A DNA stretch of 64,000 nucleotides from JABDJL01 sp963664065 (GTDB lineage: Bacteria > Pseudomonadota > Gammaproteobacteria > Xanthomonadales > SZUA-36), in NCBI GenBank assembly GCA_963664065.1, contig OY760942.1, positions 620,001 through 684,000 of the forward strand. The letters run 5' to 3'. The notes beneath the pieces are model-generated. The model saw only the letters and a program-made list of their open reading frames with translations. It did not search any database and was not told where the DNA came from. Below, piece after piece: positions 55,911-64,000 of this stretch (the first letter of the stretch is position 1; each line of letters begins with the position of its first letter). The position numbers and the translations under genes are program-made.

Positions 55911-57502
55911 CAGCCCTGACGGCCTGCAGGGTGAAAGCCACGTAACAAGGGATAACCATCCGGCCGGAATGAGGGCTTAATCGATTTGCGTACCAGGTAT
56001 GGCATCACACCATTGGTGATAAACCGGTAGGCACCCGACTCTTCCATCAGGTCCTGCATTCGTTGATACATACGGTCGCGTTCAGCGACATCGGGCGTCG
56101 CGAGGGCAAGAGCGTTTAAACGATCAAATTCCTCATTGCTGAAGCGTTCCCAATTCCACTGGCCCACCTGGTCGGAAATAAACCACACAATTGAATAGTA
56201 GGGATCAGGGCCGCCAATAAAACTTTGCAGAAACAGCTGCACATCCTGCCATTGGTCGCCTTTGTCCTCGAAGCCAATATTCAGGAACGAATTGTTGTCC
56301 TGAGCGTAGATTTCGATTTCAACACCAATCTTTTTCAGTGACCACTGGATAACCTGTACGGCCGTGCGTTCCAGGGCATCGCTATTGACGTCCAGTCGCA
56401 AACGAAGCGGCAACTCAACACCTGCCTCCTTGAGCAGGGCCCTGGCCTTGTCGCGATCGCCTTCCGGAGGAATCAGATTTTCCGGACGATGCCCCACAAT
56501 GCCTTTAGGGATGGGGCCGGTTGATGGTTCCGCTAAACCGAACCACGCTGCTTCGAGTATTGCTTCAACGTCCACGCCGTACTGGATTGCCTGGCGCACC
56601 CGGATGTCCCGGAGAGACGGGTTTTCCATATTCATCCCCAGCCAGAAATTTCGGCCGCCCGGATGAGTTTCGAGATAACTGTTGGGCGGTGGATTGGTTT
56701 CAAATGGTTCAACAGATTCAACCGAAATCTCCGCGCAATCCAATTGACCGGCTTCAAATGCCATTTCGCCTGACTTGGCGTCCGTCATCGGGTAGATATG
56801 AATTTCTGAGAATGCGGCTTCTGGCCCTTCCCATGATGGGTTTCGTTCGAGGATGGGTTTTCGTTTGGCCCGCCATTCCTTGAAAAAATATGGGCCGGAT
56901 CCGCACGGTGGAATAATGTTGAAGCGCCCACCCACCGACTCAACCGCCTTGCGCGACATGATTGCACCGCTGCCGAAGGCCACGCCAATGGCTATGAATG
57001 CACCATAGGGAGAGTGAAGGATAATCGTGCCTGAGTAGCGGCCATGCACTTCCACGTGGCTCAAAGGGCCCATGTCCGGTGCGTTGATTGACTTTATGTC
57101 CGGATCAATCATCCGCTCGAAGGAAAACTTCACATCATCCGCGGTCATTTCGCCGTAGCCATTGTTGAATATCTGGCCGGGCTTCAAACGGAATGCGTAA
57201 TGGGTGTCATCGAGTTGTTCAAAGTACCCGGCGGCATCCAACTCTGTATCCCAGGTTCCATCATTTTTAATCTGTAGCAGGTTTTGATAGATGGCCCGGG
57301 CAATGACGCCTTCTGCGCCGGATATCGAGAAGGTCGGGTCAAGCACAACAATTTCGTTGTAATTTCGGATATGCAGCTCGTCACCGCGAACCGCCCAACT
57401 GATTCCAGGAATGCCAGCGCCAGCAAGGCCCAGTCCGGCCAGCGTTGAGTGCTGGAGAAATTCTCTGCGGCTTGAAGTGGGATTCTTGTTGTTCATTTGC
57501 AA
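55910..57502 (-). CDS. ABC importer periplasmic solute-binding protein (family 5), Tat-exported
   Basis: A 530-residue extracellular solute-binding protein of the peptide/nickel family (SBP_bac_5). The leader has a twin-arginine motif (SSRREFLQHSTLAGLGLAGAG), so it is exported folded. Hinge and binding regions include YHFRLKPGQIFNNGYGEMTADDVKFSFERM and RDIRVRQAIQYGVDVEAIL. The start is ATG 57502 or the second Met at 57496. It is the first gene of the importer operon, followed with overlap by DppB, DppC, DppD and DppF. A Tat leader is less common than Sec for this family. Confidence 0.93.
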   Translation of the reverse strand: MQMNNKNPTSSRREFLQHSTLAGLGLAGAGIPGISWAVRGDELHIRNYNEIVVLDPTFSISGAEGVIARAIYQNLLQIKNDGTWDTELDAAGYFEQLDDTHYAFRLKPGQIFNNGYGEMTADDVKFSFERMIDPDIKSINAPDMGPLSHVEVHGRYSGTIILHSPYGAFIAIGVAFGSGAIMSRKAVESVGGRFNIIPPCGSGPYFFKEWRAKRKPILERNPSWEGPEAAFSEIHIYPMTDAKSGEMAFEAGQLDCAEISVESVEPFETNPPPNSYLETHPGGRNFWLGMNMENPSLRDIRVRQAIQYGVDVEAILEAAWFGLAEPSTGPIPKGIVGHRPENLIPPEGDRDKARALLKEAGVELPLRLRLDVNSDALERTAVQVIQWSLKKIGVEIEIYAQDNNSFLNIGFEDKGDQWQDVQLFLQSFIGGPDPYYSIVWFISDQVGQWNWERFSNEEFDRLNALALATPDVAERDRMYQRMQDLMEESGAYRFITNGVMPYLVRKSIKPSFRPDGYPLLRGFHPAGRQG

Positions 57503-57578
57503 CCACTATGGGAAAGACTGCCATGCAGGTCAAATGGGGTGAGCTTGATCATGCTGTTGCTGACCCCATCTCATACTA

Positions 57579-59354
57579 ATGTCTGACAGAACCAACTCGG
57601 AAAGGCCCAGTGCTACATCATTAAAACCTTTACGCACGCTGGTGCCGTTTTTATTGCCCTACAAAGCTACTTTGGTCGCGGCCCTGGGTGCTTTGCTGGT
57701 GGCTTCTGCTGCGGTTCTTGCCCTGCCAATTGCGCTCAGGTTTCTCATTGATAACGGCTTTGTGGCCAATGATGTTGAGACAGTCAATAGATATTTCGGC
57801 TGGTTTTTTGCAGCCGCAGTCGCATTTGGCGCTTTCGGTGCCCTGCGTTTTTACCTGGTGACCTGGCTGGGTGAGCGGGTGGTGGCCGACATTCGTAACG
57901 CCGTGTATGAAAAAGTCATCCACATGGATCCGACATTTTTTGAGGTTACCCGTACCGGGGAGGTGCTGTCGCGGCTAACCACTGATACCACCCTGGTACA
58001 GAGTGTTTCCGGAGTCAGTCTATCCATTGCTCTGCGTTCAACACTGAACCTTATAGGGGGCCTGGTGATGCTGACACTGACCAGCGTCAAACTTACCCTG
58101 TACATCATGCTCGGAGTACCGGTGATTATATTTCCGATTATCCTGGTTGGCCGAAAAATCCGTAACCTGTCGCGCACGGCGCAGGATCGGGTTGCGGACA
58201 CCAGCGGACTTGCCGGCGAGACGCTTAATGCGATGCAAACCGTGCAGGCATTTACCCTGGAAGCATTACAAATTGGTCGTTTCCGGGACGCGGTGCATGA
58301 TAGCTTCCGCGCTGCAATCCGGCGTATACGCATGCGTGCCGGGCTTACAGCGCTGGGTATTACGCTCGTCTTTGGGGCCATTACCGTGATTCTTTGGATG
58401 GGTTCGCGCGCAGTCCTCGCAGGCGATATGAGCGGCGGCCAGCTGGCACAGTTCCTGATGTACTCGATGTTTGTCGGTTCATCAGCCGCAGCGCTGAGCG
58501 AATTGTGGGGTGAGATCCAGCGTGGCGCGGGAGCCATGGAACGCCTGACCGAGCTATTGCAAGCGAAACCGGCGATCTGCGCACCCGAACAGCCGGCTGC
58601 TATTCCGAATCCTGTACGAGGACAAATTTCATTTCGGGACGTTTCGTTTCGCTACCCTTCAAGGCCTGATGAAAAGGCAATGGATGGTTTCACCCTGGAG
58701 ATCAGCCCGGGAGAAACCCTTGCTATCGTGGGGCCATCCGGAGCCGGAAAGAGCACCAGCTTTCAATTGCTGCTTCGCTTCTATGATCCGGAGTCAGGAA
58801 ATATCGAAATCGATGGCCGGGATATCTCGCAACTGGCACCCTTCGATTTGCGAAGCCTTATAGGGCTGGTACCGCAAGAGACGGTATTGTTTGGTGAGTC
58901 TGCGCGGGAAAATATTCGATATGGGCGGCCTGACGCGTCTGCTGGGGAAATAGAAGCAGCTGCAAAAGCGGCTGCAGCGGATGAATTTATTGGTTTGTTG
59001 CCTGATGGTTACGATACTTTTCTCGGCGAACGGGGTACGCGGCTGTCGGGAGGGCAACGCCAACGAATCGCGATAGCCCGCGCCATATTGAAGGATCCGC
59101 CCATACTATTATTGGATGAGGCAACCAGTTCATTGGATGCCGAAAGCGAACGCCTGGTGCAGGGTGCACTGGAAGGCCTGATGAAGAACCGCACCACCAT
59201 CATTGTCGCTCACCGTCTTGCCACAGTGAAAAAGGCCGATCGAATTGTCGTGATGGACCAGGGTCGGATCGTGGCGATTGGAACCCACGAGGAACTCACC
59301 CAGAGTAATGAGCTATTTGCGCGCCTTGCCGCGCTGCAATTCGGAAATCAATAA
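57579..59354 (+). CDS. ABC exporter, MsbA/LmrA-like permease-ATPase
   Basis: A 591-residue half-transporter: six membrane helices in residues 20-320 (including the transmembrane-domain motif DTTLVQSVSGVSLSIALRS), then the ATPase domain with Walker A GPSGAGKSTSFQL, Q loop LVPQETVLFGES, signature LSGGQRQRIAIARAIL, Walker B ILLLDEATSSLDAESE and H loop AHRLATV. All catalytic residues are in place. It is divergent from the importer operon, with 76 bases between. Likely a lipid or drug exporter; substrate unknown. Confidence 0.93.
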   Translation: MSDRTNSERPSATSLKPLRTLVPFLLPYKATLVAALGALLVASAAVLALPIALRFLIDNGFVANDVETVNRYFGWFFAAAVAFGAFGALRFYLVTWLGERVVADIRNAVYEKVIHMDPTFFEVTRTGEVLSRLTTDTTLVQSVSGVSLSIALRSTLNLIGGLVMLTLTSVKLTLYIMLGVPVIIFPIILVGRKIRNLSRTAQDRVADTSGLAGETLNAMQTVQAFTLEALQIGRFRDAVHDSFRAAIRRIRMRAGLTALGITLVFGAITVILWMGSRAVLAGDMSGGQLAQFLMYSMFVGSSAAALSELWGEIQRGAGAMERLTELLQAKPAICAPEQPAAIPNPVRGQISFRDVSFRYPSRPDEKAMDGFTLEISPGETLAIVGPSGAGKSTSFQLLLRFYDPESGNIEIDGRDISQLAPFDLRSLIGLVPQETVLFGESARENIRYGRPDASAGEIEAAAKAAAADEFIGLLPDGYDTFLGERGTRLSGGQRQRIAIARAILKDPPILLLDEATSSLDAESERLVQGALEGLMKNRTTIIVAHRLATVKKADRIVVMDQGRIVAIGTHEELTQSNELFARLAALQFGNQ

Positions 59355-59372
59355 ACTTTCAGCCTGGATTAT

Positions 59373-59705
59373 TCAGTCCTTCACAAGTCTCGGAAGGACT
59401 TTCTCTATATAACTGCGTGAGACCGGAACTTGCAGGTCTCCCCGGTCCAATAAAAGTGTATAGCCCCTAGCATTTCCTTTGATGTCACGGACACGCGATG
59501 GTTGAACCAGCCATGACCGGTGCGTTCGAATCGTTTGAAAGGCACAGGTTTGCACTTACAGTTGATTCATCGTCAGTCGAAGCAAATGTTCTGTGTAAGA
59601 ACCAGCGTTATTGTCAAGCGCATCAACAAACACGGTGACGTAGTTTCCATCTGCTCTGGCACATCATATTGCCATGGCAACTCGGTTGGTCAGAACACAT
59701 GTCAT
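59373..59705 (-). pseudogene. LytTR DNA-binding domain remnant with two in-frame stops
   Basis: The last 60 codons (THRSWLVQPSRVRDIKG, SRSYIEKVLPRL) are the C-terminal half of a LytTR DNA-binding domain. In the same frame upstream, past TAA at 59556-59558, comes the N-terminal half of that domain (RADGNYVTVFVDALDN, HLLRLTMNQL), and before that another stop, TGA at 59664-59666. So a LytTR regulator has decayed by point mutations. The receiver or membrane part upstream is not recognisable. Confidence 0.7.
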
Positions 59706-59785
59706 CGGCGCCCACCATGTTGGCCTGGGCACTGGAAGCCCTGAACCTGGATTTCAGCGTGTTGATTGCCGGTTGGCTAAGTGGT

Positions 59786-59974
59786 TTATTGCCCGGCCAG
59801 CAGCCTTTGAACCATCAATATGAGTAACAACACGATGCAGGTTAAATCCAGAAATGGAACCCAGCCTGATATTTTGAGCACCCGATTCTGGCTAAAAGAA
59901 GGCGCTCGTTCAGCCCAATAGATTTCACGCCTGTGTTGCGACGATCCATAGAATCCACAGCATAAAGCGGACAT
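59786..59974 (-). CDS. possible small membrane protein
   Basis: A 62-codon frame ending in a single strong helix (FLDLTCIVLLLILMVQRLL). The ATG at 59974 has aaagga only two bases upstream, too close for a good ribosome site. It may be a piece of the decayed LytTR regulator's membrane part, lying just upstream of it on the same strand, or chance. Low confidence. Confidence 0.22.
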   Translation of the reverse strand: MSALCCGFYGSSQHRREIYWAERAPSFSQNRVLKISGWVPFLDLTCIVLLLILMVQRLLAGQ

Positions 59975-60144
59975 TCCTTTGAAGGTTTTTTTGATTTCTC
60001 CGGTGAGAGCAGTTACGCTTAACCACTACCGAAGGCACCAATAAGCCTATTCTTCTTTTTTAATCAATGAACCCAAAAGCCCCAAATTACTCCACCTCAC
60101 CACCGCCAACTTGGAGATGTCGCGCCGACACAAGGAACAAAACC

Positions 60145-60633
60145 ATGCCTTCAACCCATAAACTTATTTTCGTGGCTTCAATCCTGATGATAGCCGCAAC
60201 TTTTTCTGAAGCGTTCGCGGAGTCCGAGGTAGATCAATTAACAGTCTTTGCCACAGGAAACGACAACTATATTCGTGCAGTAGCAGCTGGAGATGTGGAC
60301 GCGCTGATGAAGCACTATGCACAAGATGCCATACAGATGCCGCCCGGCGCGCCTAACATCGTGGGTGCCGTTGCGATCCGGCAATCCTGGGAGGCTTATT
60401 TCGCAGAATACGAGGTGATCGAGGCCGAATCGTGGGTAGACGAGGTCATTGTTTCCGACGATAGAGCTTTTGCACACGGGCATTACACCCAGAAAGCACG
60501 CTCCCGAACCAGTGGCTTTGTTGTTCGAGAAAGTGGACGGTTCGCTGAAAGTGCCAAACGGCTTCATGACGGAACCTGGATCATGACCAGCGAAATCTGG
60601 AACCTTGAAGGCCCTCTCGTCAAAGAGGATTGA
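60145..60633 (+). CDS. exported SnoaL/DUF4440-like protein
   Basis: About 162 residues from ATG 60145, where a signal peptide begins (HKLIFVASILMIAATFSEAFAES); the longer frame from 60067 is not protein-like. The mature part DNYIRAVAAGDVDALMKHYAQDAIQMPPGAPNIVG is the standard opening of NTF2-like SnoaL/DUF4440 domains, and KRLHDGTWIMTSEIWN the closing strand. Such domains bind small molecules or act as periplasmic accessory proteins; the exact role is unknown. Confidence 0.85.
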   Translation: MPSTHKLIFVASILMIAATFSEAFAESEVDQLTVFATGNDNYIRAVAAGDVDALMKHYAQDAIQMPPGAPNIVGAVAIRQSWEAYFAEYEVIEAESWVDEVIVSDDRAFAHGHYTQKARSRTSGFVVRESGRFAESAKRLHDGTWIMTSEIWNLEGPLVKED

Positions 60634-60740
60634 GGCGGACTTACGCCCGGTGAGGCAAGGGGCTGTATGGTTTAATTTCGGCTTACCGGCCAGAAGCGGC
60701 CATCGGTCGACGGCTGACTCGGTCATGATTCAGCTGGCGG

Positions 60741-61244
60741 TTATTGGCTTTCACGTTCTCGCAGGAAGCCAGTGACGATTTGCAGAAACAAATAGGCAGA
60801 CATGTATAACATTACAAATAGTGCTGTCGCATAAACCGCCGCCACAAGATCTCCCCACAGGCCAAATGCACCGAGATAAAGTACCGCGATGGCGATAGGG
60901 TGGATCGCGAACGTGTTTAGCTTGTTGAGAAAGCTCAGTTCGCTTTGACTACTGAATCTGGTTTTGATAGAGCTGAGTGCGTTTGCCCAGTAACCGCTCC
61001 ATACCACCGCATAAAGTGCACACGAAATTCTCCAAGCCAGTATCTTTTCGGCGCCGAAATACTGAACTATCTGTGGGAGGAACGACGACATGATGACTAT
61101 TAGGCTGAGCAAGAGCATGTAGTAGATCCGAGCGGGAATTGGTCCAGTTTGTCCTCGGTAGGCAACGACCGCCACAAGCGTAGAAAAGCCGGCGTAGGTT
61201 GCACCAACCTGTGCAACAGCATAAAGAAAATCTGAGTCAACCAT
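60741..61244 (-). CDS. hypothetical four- to five-helix membrane protein
   Basis: A 167-residue integral membrane protein. It opens MVDSDFLYAVAQVGATYAGFSTLVAV (a membrane helix with a conserved-looking GATYAGFSTL), and further helices lie at about 40-60, 75-92, 110-130 and 135-160. I recognise no named family, though similar short proteins are common in Proteobacteria. Single gene; start ATG 61244. Confidence 0.75.
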   Translation of the reverse strand: MVDSDFLYAVAQVGATYAGFSTLVAVVAYRGQTGPIPARIYYMLLLSLIVIMSSFLPQIVQYFGAEKILAWRISCALYAVVWSGYWANALSSIKTRFSSQSELSFLNKLNTFAIHPIAIAVLYLGAFGLWGDLVAAVYATALFVMLYMSAYLFLQIVTGFLRERESQ

Positions 61245-61348
61245 CGTTCAATTCCCGTTCACGAGTGCTCATTATTCATTATGTCGGTCAGCCCTGCGCG
61301 TGACCGCCTTGGGTCGAAGGGTTTGCCCCAGTTGTTCGGACCACCCAG

Positions 61349-61525
61349 TTAAGTCCCCATGACCTGTTGCTCGAACCGTATCGGTGAGGTATAGCCGAGG
61401 TAGCCATGGGCCCGTTGACGATTGTAAAACCGCTCGATGTGGTCAAACACATCAGAGCGTGCTTCATTCCTGGTCCGGTAACTCACCCGGTTGACCCGCT
61501 CACGCTTGAGCAAGCTGAAGAAGCT
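61349..61525 (-). pseudogene. C-terminal fragment of an IS3-family transposase (OrfB)
   Basis: The frame opens right after a TGA and reads SFFSLLKRERVNRVSYRTR and HIERFYNRQRAHGYLGYTSP, ending at TAA 61349. This is the conserved end of IS3 OrfB (FxxLKxE...YNxxRxHxxLGYxSP), including the last catalytic Glu region. The rest of the element is gone. No clear inverted repeat was found beyond the stop. Confidence 0.85.
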
Positions 61526-61697
61526 TCAGTTAATTAATAATTCTAGCTCTAACCCGGACCAGCTTAGTCAGGACTGACCAACCGCACCAGTTGGGTAGCT
61601 GAAGGGGTAAACGAGAATTGAGGGCAGGCATTAACCAAAACTCTGTCTATACTTAAGACACTCGCTGTCGCAATGACATTATGATGTGCAATAAGCC

Positions 61698-63233
61698 ATG
61701 ACTTACCAGCCTCGCATTTCAGTCCTTTTCACCTTGTGCTTGCTGTTCCCGGCGATTCCGACGTCTGCTCAGTCGCTAAGTCTTGTTAAGCCACTGACTG
61801 CCACCGATATCAATCCCGATCCTGACGTTATCGAAGTTGAGCTTGTCGCCAGAGAGGATACGATCTCGTTCGGTACCGAGAACATGAAGGAGGTTTATGC
61901 TTACAACGGCAGCATTCCCGGGCCCACAATCGAGGGGAAGGTCGGAGACACATTGATCGTACACTTCACCAATCTTCTGCCTGAGGCGACCACCATCCAC
62001 TGGCATGGCATGGAACTCCCGGCAAACATGGACGGCAGCAACATCTCTCAGCATCCGATCCTGGCGGGAGGTACATTCCGGTATGAATTCAAATTTCTGC
62101 GTGCCTCCACGTTCTGGTACCACCCTCATATTCGCACCAACGAGCAGGTTGAGAAGGGCCTCTACGGCATGATCGTCGTGCGCGATCCCGACGAGGACCT
62201 TAGGTTGGGCCTGCCAGAGCGTGCACATCAACTGGTGCTGGACGATGTGTTACTCGACAAGAACGGCCAGATTACCGAACCTTTCCCGGCAGATCCGCTT
62301 GAAAACGCGGTTATGCAGGTGAACGGCCGAGAGGGCAACACTTTGCTGGTAAATGGCCAGGCGAACGCAGTCGGAACGGTCGAGCGGGGTGTGCCGCAGC
62401 GATTGCGTCTGGTGAACACGGCAAACGCGCGTTTCATGCGTATTTCGATTGCTGGCCACCGGATGTTCCGCATCGGCGGGGACGGCGGGCTCCTCGAGTC
62501 TCCAATCGAGATTCAGCCGATCGGCTTGGTCCCCGATCCCGATGATCCGACTCAGCTAATCTCAGATCCCGATCCCAATAAGGGATTGGTGCTGACATCG
62601 GGAGACCGCGCCGATGTGGTGTTTACGCCAAGCGGCGACGGTCCAACTCTCGCCATAGAGTGGCACGACATTGGTCGTGAGGGAGAGGTGGAAGCCTTCG
62701 GCAAGGAGCCCGGAGACGATACCTCGGGCGGATGGGTGTTCCATTGCCACATCCTCGAGCATGCAGACCGTGGCATGATGAGCTTCCTTCAGGTAAAGAA
62801 CTTTCAGATCAATGCTGGCCTTAATGACGCCTGGGTGAATGCAGATGCGCCTTTTCAGGGCATGTTCGTGACTGTATTGCCGGTGTTGAAACTGGTATTC
62901 CTGTCCTGGTTTACCTTCGATTCAGAACAGCCACCCGAAAACGTCACAGCAGTGTTTGGCGCGCCCGATCAGCGTTGGGTGACAGCACTGGGGTCATATG
63001 ATGGCAATCGCGTGGAAATGTCAGCTGAACTCACTACCGGCGGAATGTTCAATAGCTCCGACCCATTACCAGTGCAAGACACCCAATACGGCACAATCAA
63101 TCTTGAATTTATCAATTGTGAGAAAGGAAACGTTGAATACAACTTCCCAACTGCGAGTGAAACTGGTTCATTTAATATTCACAGGGTTTTGAGCAGTAAC
63201 GTCGCACTATGTGAAGCACTAAACTCTGACTAA
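61698..63233 (+). CDS. exported multicopper oxidase with an internal deletion and a C-terminal add-on domain
   Basis: A 511-residue protein with signal peptide (LFTLCLLFPAIPTSAQ). Copper ligands present: IHWHGMEL, FWYHPHIRTNEQVEKGLYGM, and VFHCHILEHADRGMM. The usual C-terminal motif H-P-x-H-L-H-G, which should lie about 60 residues before HCH, is missing: the frame goes from IEWHDIGREGEVEAFG straight to DDTSGGWVFHCH. So part of cupredoxin domain 3 was lost in frame, and the T1/T2/T3 copper set should be incomplete. After the oxidase part comes a 120-residue domain (WFTFDSEQPPENVTAVFGAPDQRWVTALG) seen as a tail on other secreted proteins. Confidence 0.88.
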   Translation: MTYQPRISVLFTLCLLFPAIPTSAQSLSLVKPLTATDINPDPDVIEVELVAREDTISFGTENMKEVYAYNGSIPGPTIEGKVGDTLIVHFTNLLPEATTIHWHGMELPANMDGSNISQHPILAGGTFRYEFKFLRASTFWYHPHIRTNEQVEKGLYGMIVVRDPDEDLRLGLPERAHQLVLDDVLLDKNGQITEPFPADPLENAVMQVNGREGNTLLVNGQANAVGTVERGVPQRLRLVNTANARFMRISIAGHRMFRIGGDGGLLESPIEIQPIGLVPDPDDPTQLISDPDPNKGLVLTSGDRADVVFTPSGDGPTLAIEWHDIGREGEVEAFGKEPGDDTSGGWVFHCHILEHADRGMMSFLQVKNFQINAGLNDAWVNADAPFQGMFVTVLPVLKLVFLSWFTFDSEQPPENVTAVFGAPDQRWVTALGSYDGNRVEMSAELTTGGMFNSSDPLPVQDTQYGTINLEFINCEKGNVEYNFPTASETGSFNIHRVLSSNVALCEALNSD

Positions 63234-63444
63234 TAGCTTGCTTTTTTCGACAACTGCTAGAAGGTCCGCTTGTGGCTGTCGCTTCCTTCTGGTCATGTCA
63301 AACCTCCGAGCGCATTATCGCGCTAAAGGCAGGTGTCCACGAAACCTATGCAAGACTATCTGGCCGGAAACCTACCTTAGTTTCCATACTGTATAACGGT
63401 AAAATCACCAGGTCTGATTCACCTGATCGCGTTATGCTTTGATT

Positions 63445-64000
63445 ATGGCGAGATTATCTAAATCCAGAATCATGTCTTCCCTTCAGTGCTTGAAAAAGGT
63501 ATATCTCGAAGTCCATCGCCGTGACCTGATCAAATATTCAGCTGCCACCCAGGCAGCGTTCAATATCGGACACTTGGTAGGTGAGATTGCCATAGAGATT
63601 TACGGTCAAGGCAGGGGCGAATATATTCCCTACAAAGGTGGAAGCCTGGCTCCTGCGATAAAGCAAACCCGTGCGCTAATGGACAGCTTGTTTCCGGAAC
63701 CGATCTTCGAAGCAACTCTGCAACATGAAAATGTGCTGGTGAGGGAAGACGTTTTATTGCCGGCGGATGGAAGCTGGGACATCGTCGAGGTCAAGGCATC
63801 GACCAAACTGAAGCCTGTACACGCGCAGGACTGTGCCGTGCAGGCCTGGGTGCACGAAGGCGCAGGTTACTCTTTTGGGAAAATTTCACTTGCACACATC
63901 AACAACCAGTTCGTGTATGGCGGAGGTGGTGACTTCAGCGGATTACTGCTTGAGAAAGACCTGACTGCAAAGGTGGCCGAACTGATGCCTTCCGTGCCGG
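63445..64000 (+). CDS. DUF2779-type PD-(D/E)XK nuclease-like protein, 3' partial
   Basis: Open from ATG 63445 to the right edge. LSKSRIMSSLQCLKKVYLEVHR is the usual N-terminus of DUF2779-type proteins, and DGSWDIVEVKASTKLKP carries the D...E-x-K motif of the PD-(D/E)XK nuclease fold, followed by VQAWVHEGAG. The C-terminal half and stop are outside the window. Function unknown; relatives sit near DNA metabolism genes in some genomes. Confidence 0.8.
   Translation, partial: MARLSKSRIMSSLQCLKKVYLEVHRRDLIKYSAATQAAFNIGHLVGEIAIEIYGQGRGEYIPYKGGSLAPAIKQTRALMDSLFPEPIFEATLQHENVLVREDVLLPADGSWDIVEVKASTKLKPVHAQDCAVQAWVHEGAGYSFGKISLAHINNQFVYGGGGDFSGLLLEKDLTAKVAELMPSVP

Noticed and set aside
61245..61340. 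Searched for the terminal inverted repeat of the IS3 element
   Set aside because: No clear inverted repeat partner was visible, so only the transposase fragment is reported.

Overview
The window looks like a chromosomal segment of an uncultured, probably marine Gammaproteobacterium. Supporting signs are the gene content (NfeD/slipin pair, EgtB/EgtD, DUF3014, DUF2845 and DUF3025 proteins, prolyl aminopeptidase, MacAB-type and RND pumps, secreted multicopper oxidase), many signal-peptide, lipoprotein and Tat-type N-termini, and scattered REP-like repeats built around TGTRGGAGCGA...TCGCGAAT. No rRNA, tRNA or CRISPR was seen. This placement is inferred from family content, not from a marker gene.

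Layout. 0-5.4 kb: NfeD protease (open at the left edge, signal peptide duplicated in tandem), slipin, FMN-dependent hydroxyacid dehydrogenase, ABC exporter. 5.4-10.5 kb: accessory patch with REP repeats, an IS481 remnant, an HNH-like gene tail, a RES/Xre toxin-antitoxin pair, a frameshifted S41 peptidase and an orphan antitoxin. 10.8-14.7 kb: aldo/keto reductase, secernin-type peptidase, a selenium-binding-protein homologue broken by one TGA, and a cold-shock protein. 15.1-20.3 kb: a tight operon pip - Rieske/TPP fusion enzyme - egtB - egtD, the most unusual intact locus. 20.5-24.9 kb: an RND pump (membrane fusion protein plus permease) of full length but with three in-frame stop codons. 25.4-33 kb and 37.9-40.5 kb: psuG, sulfatase and a decayed carbohydrate-catabolism region (Ldh2-type dehydrogenase cut in two halves on opposite strands, gnd, truncated SerA-like and BNR genes fused at a deletion, Tat-exported enolase-superfamily protein, broken lyase-like gene). 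33.3-37.8 kb: a four-gene sugar-nucleotide cluster (GalT/VTC2-like, P-loop kinase, sucrose-phosphate-synthase-like glycosyltransferase, GlgC). 40.5-44 kb: MacAB-type exporter. 44-51.9 kb: secreted LVIVD-repeat protein, HerA-like ATPase lacking the Walker A lysine, DUF3025, exported methyltransferase, DUF2845, DUF3014. 52.1-57.5 kb: complete oligopeptide ABC importer operon. 57.6-64 kb: MsbA-like exporter, broken LytTR regulator, SnoaL-like protein, IS3 remnant, a multicopper oxidase with an internal deletion, and a DUF2779 nuclease open at the right edge.

A recurring feature is gene disruption. Several loci are intact over their whole length except for single in-frame stops, most explicable as C-to-T or G-to-A transitions, or single-base indels, several in homopolymers. 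This suits either ongoing genome erosion (for example in a host-associated lineage) or imperfect consensus sequence. Raw reads would separate the two.
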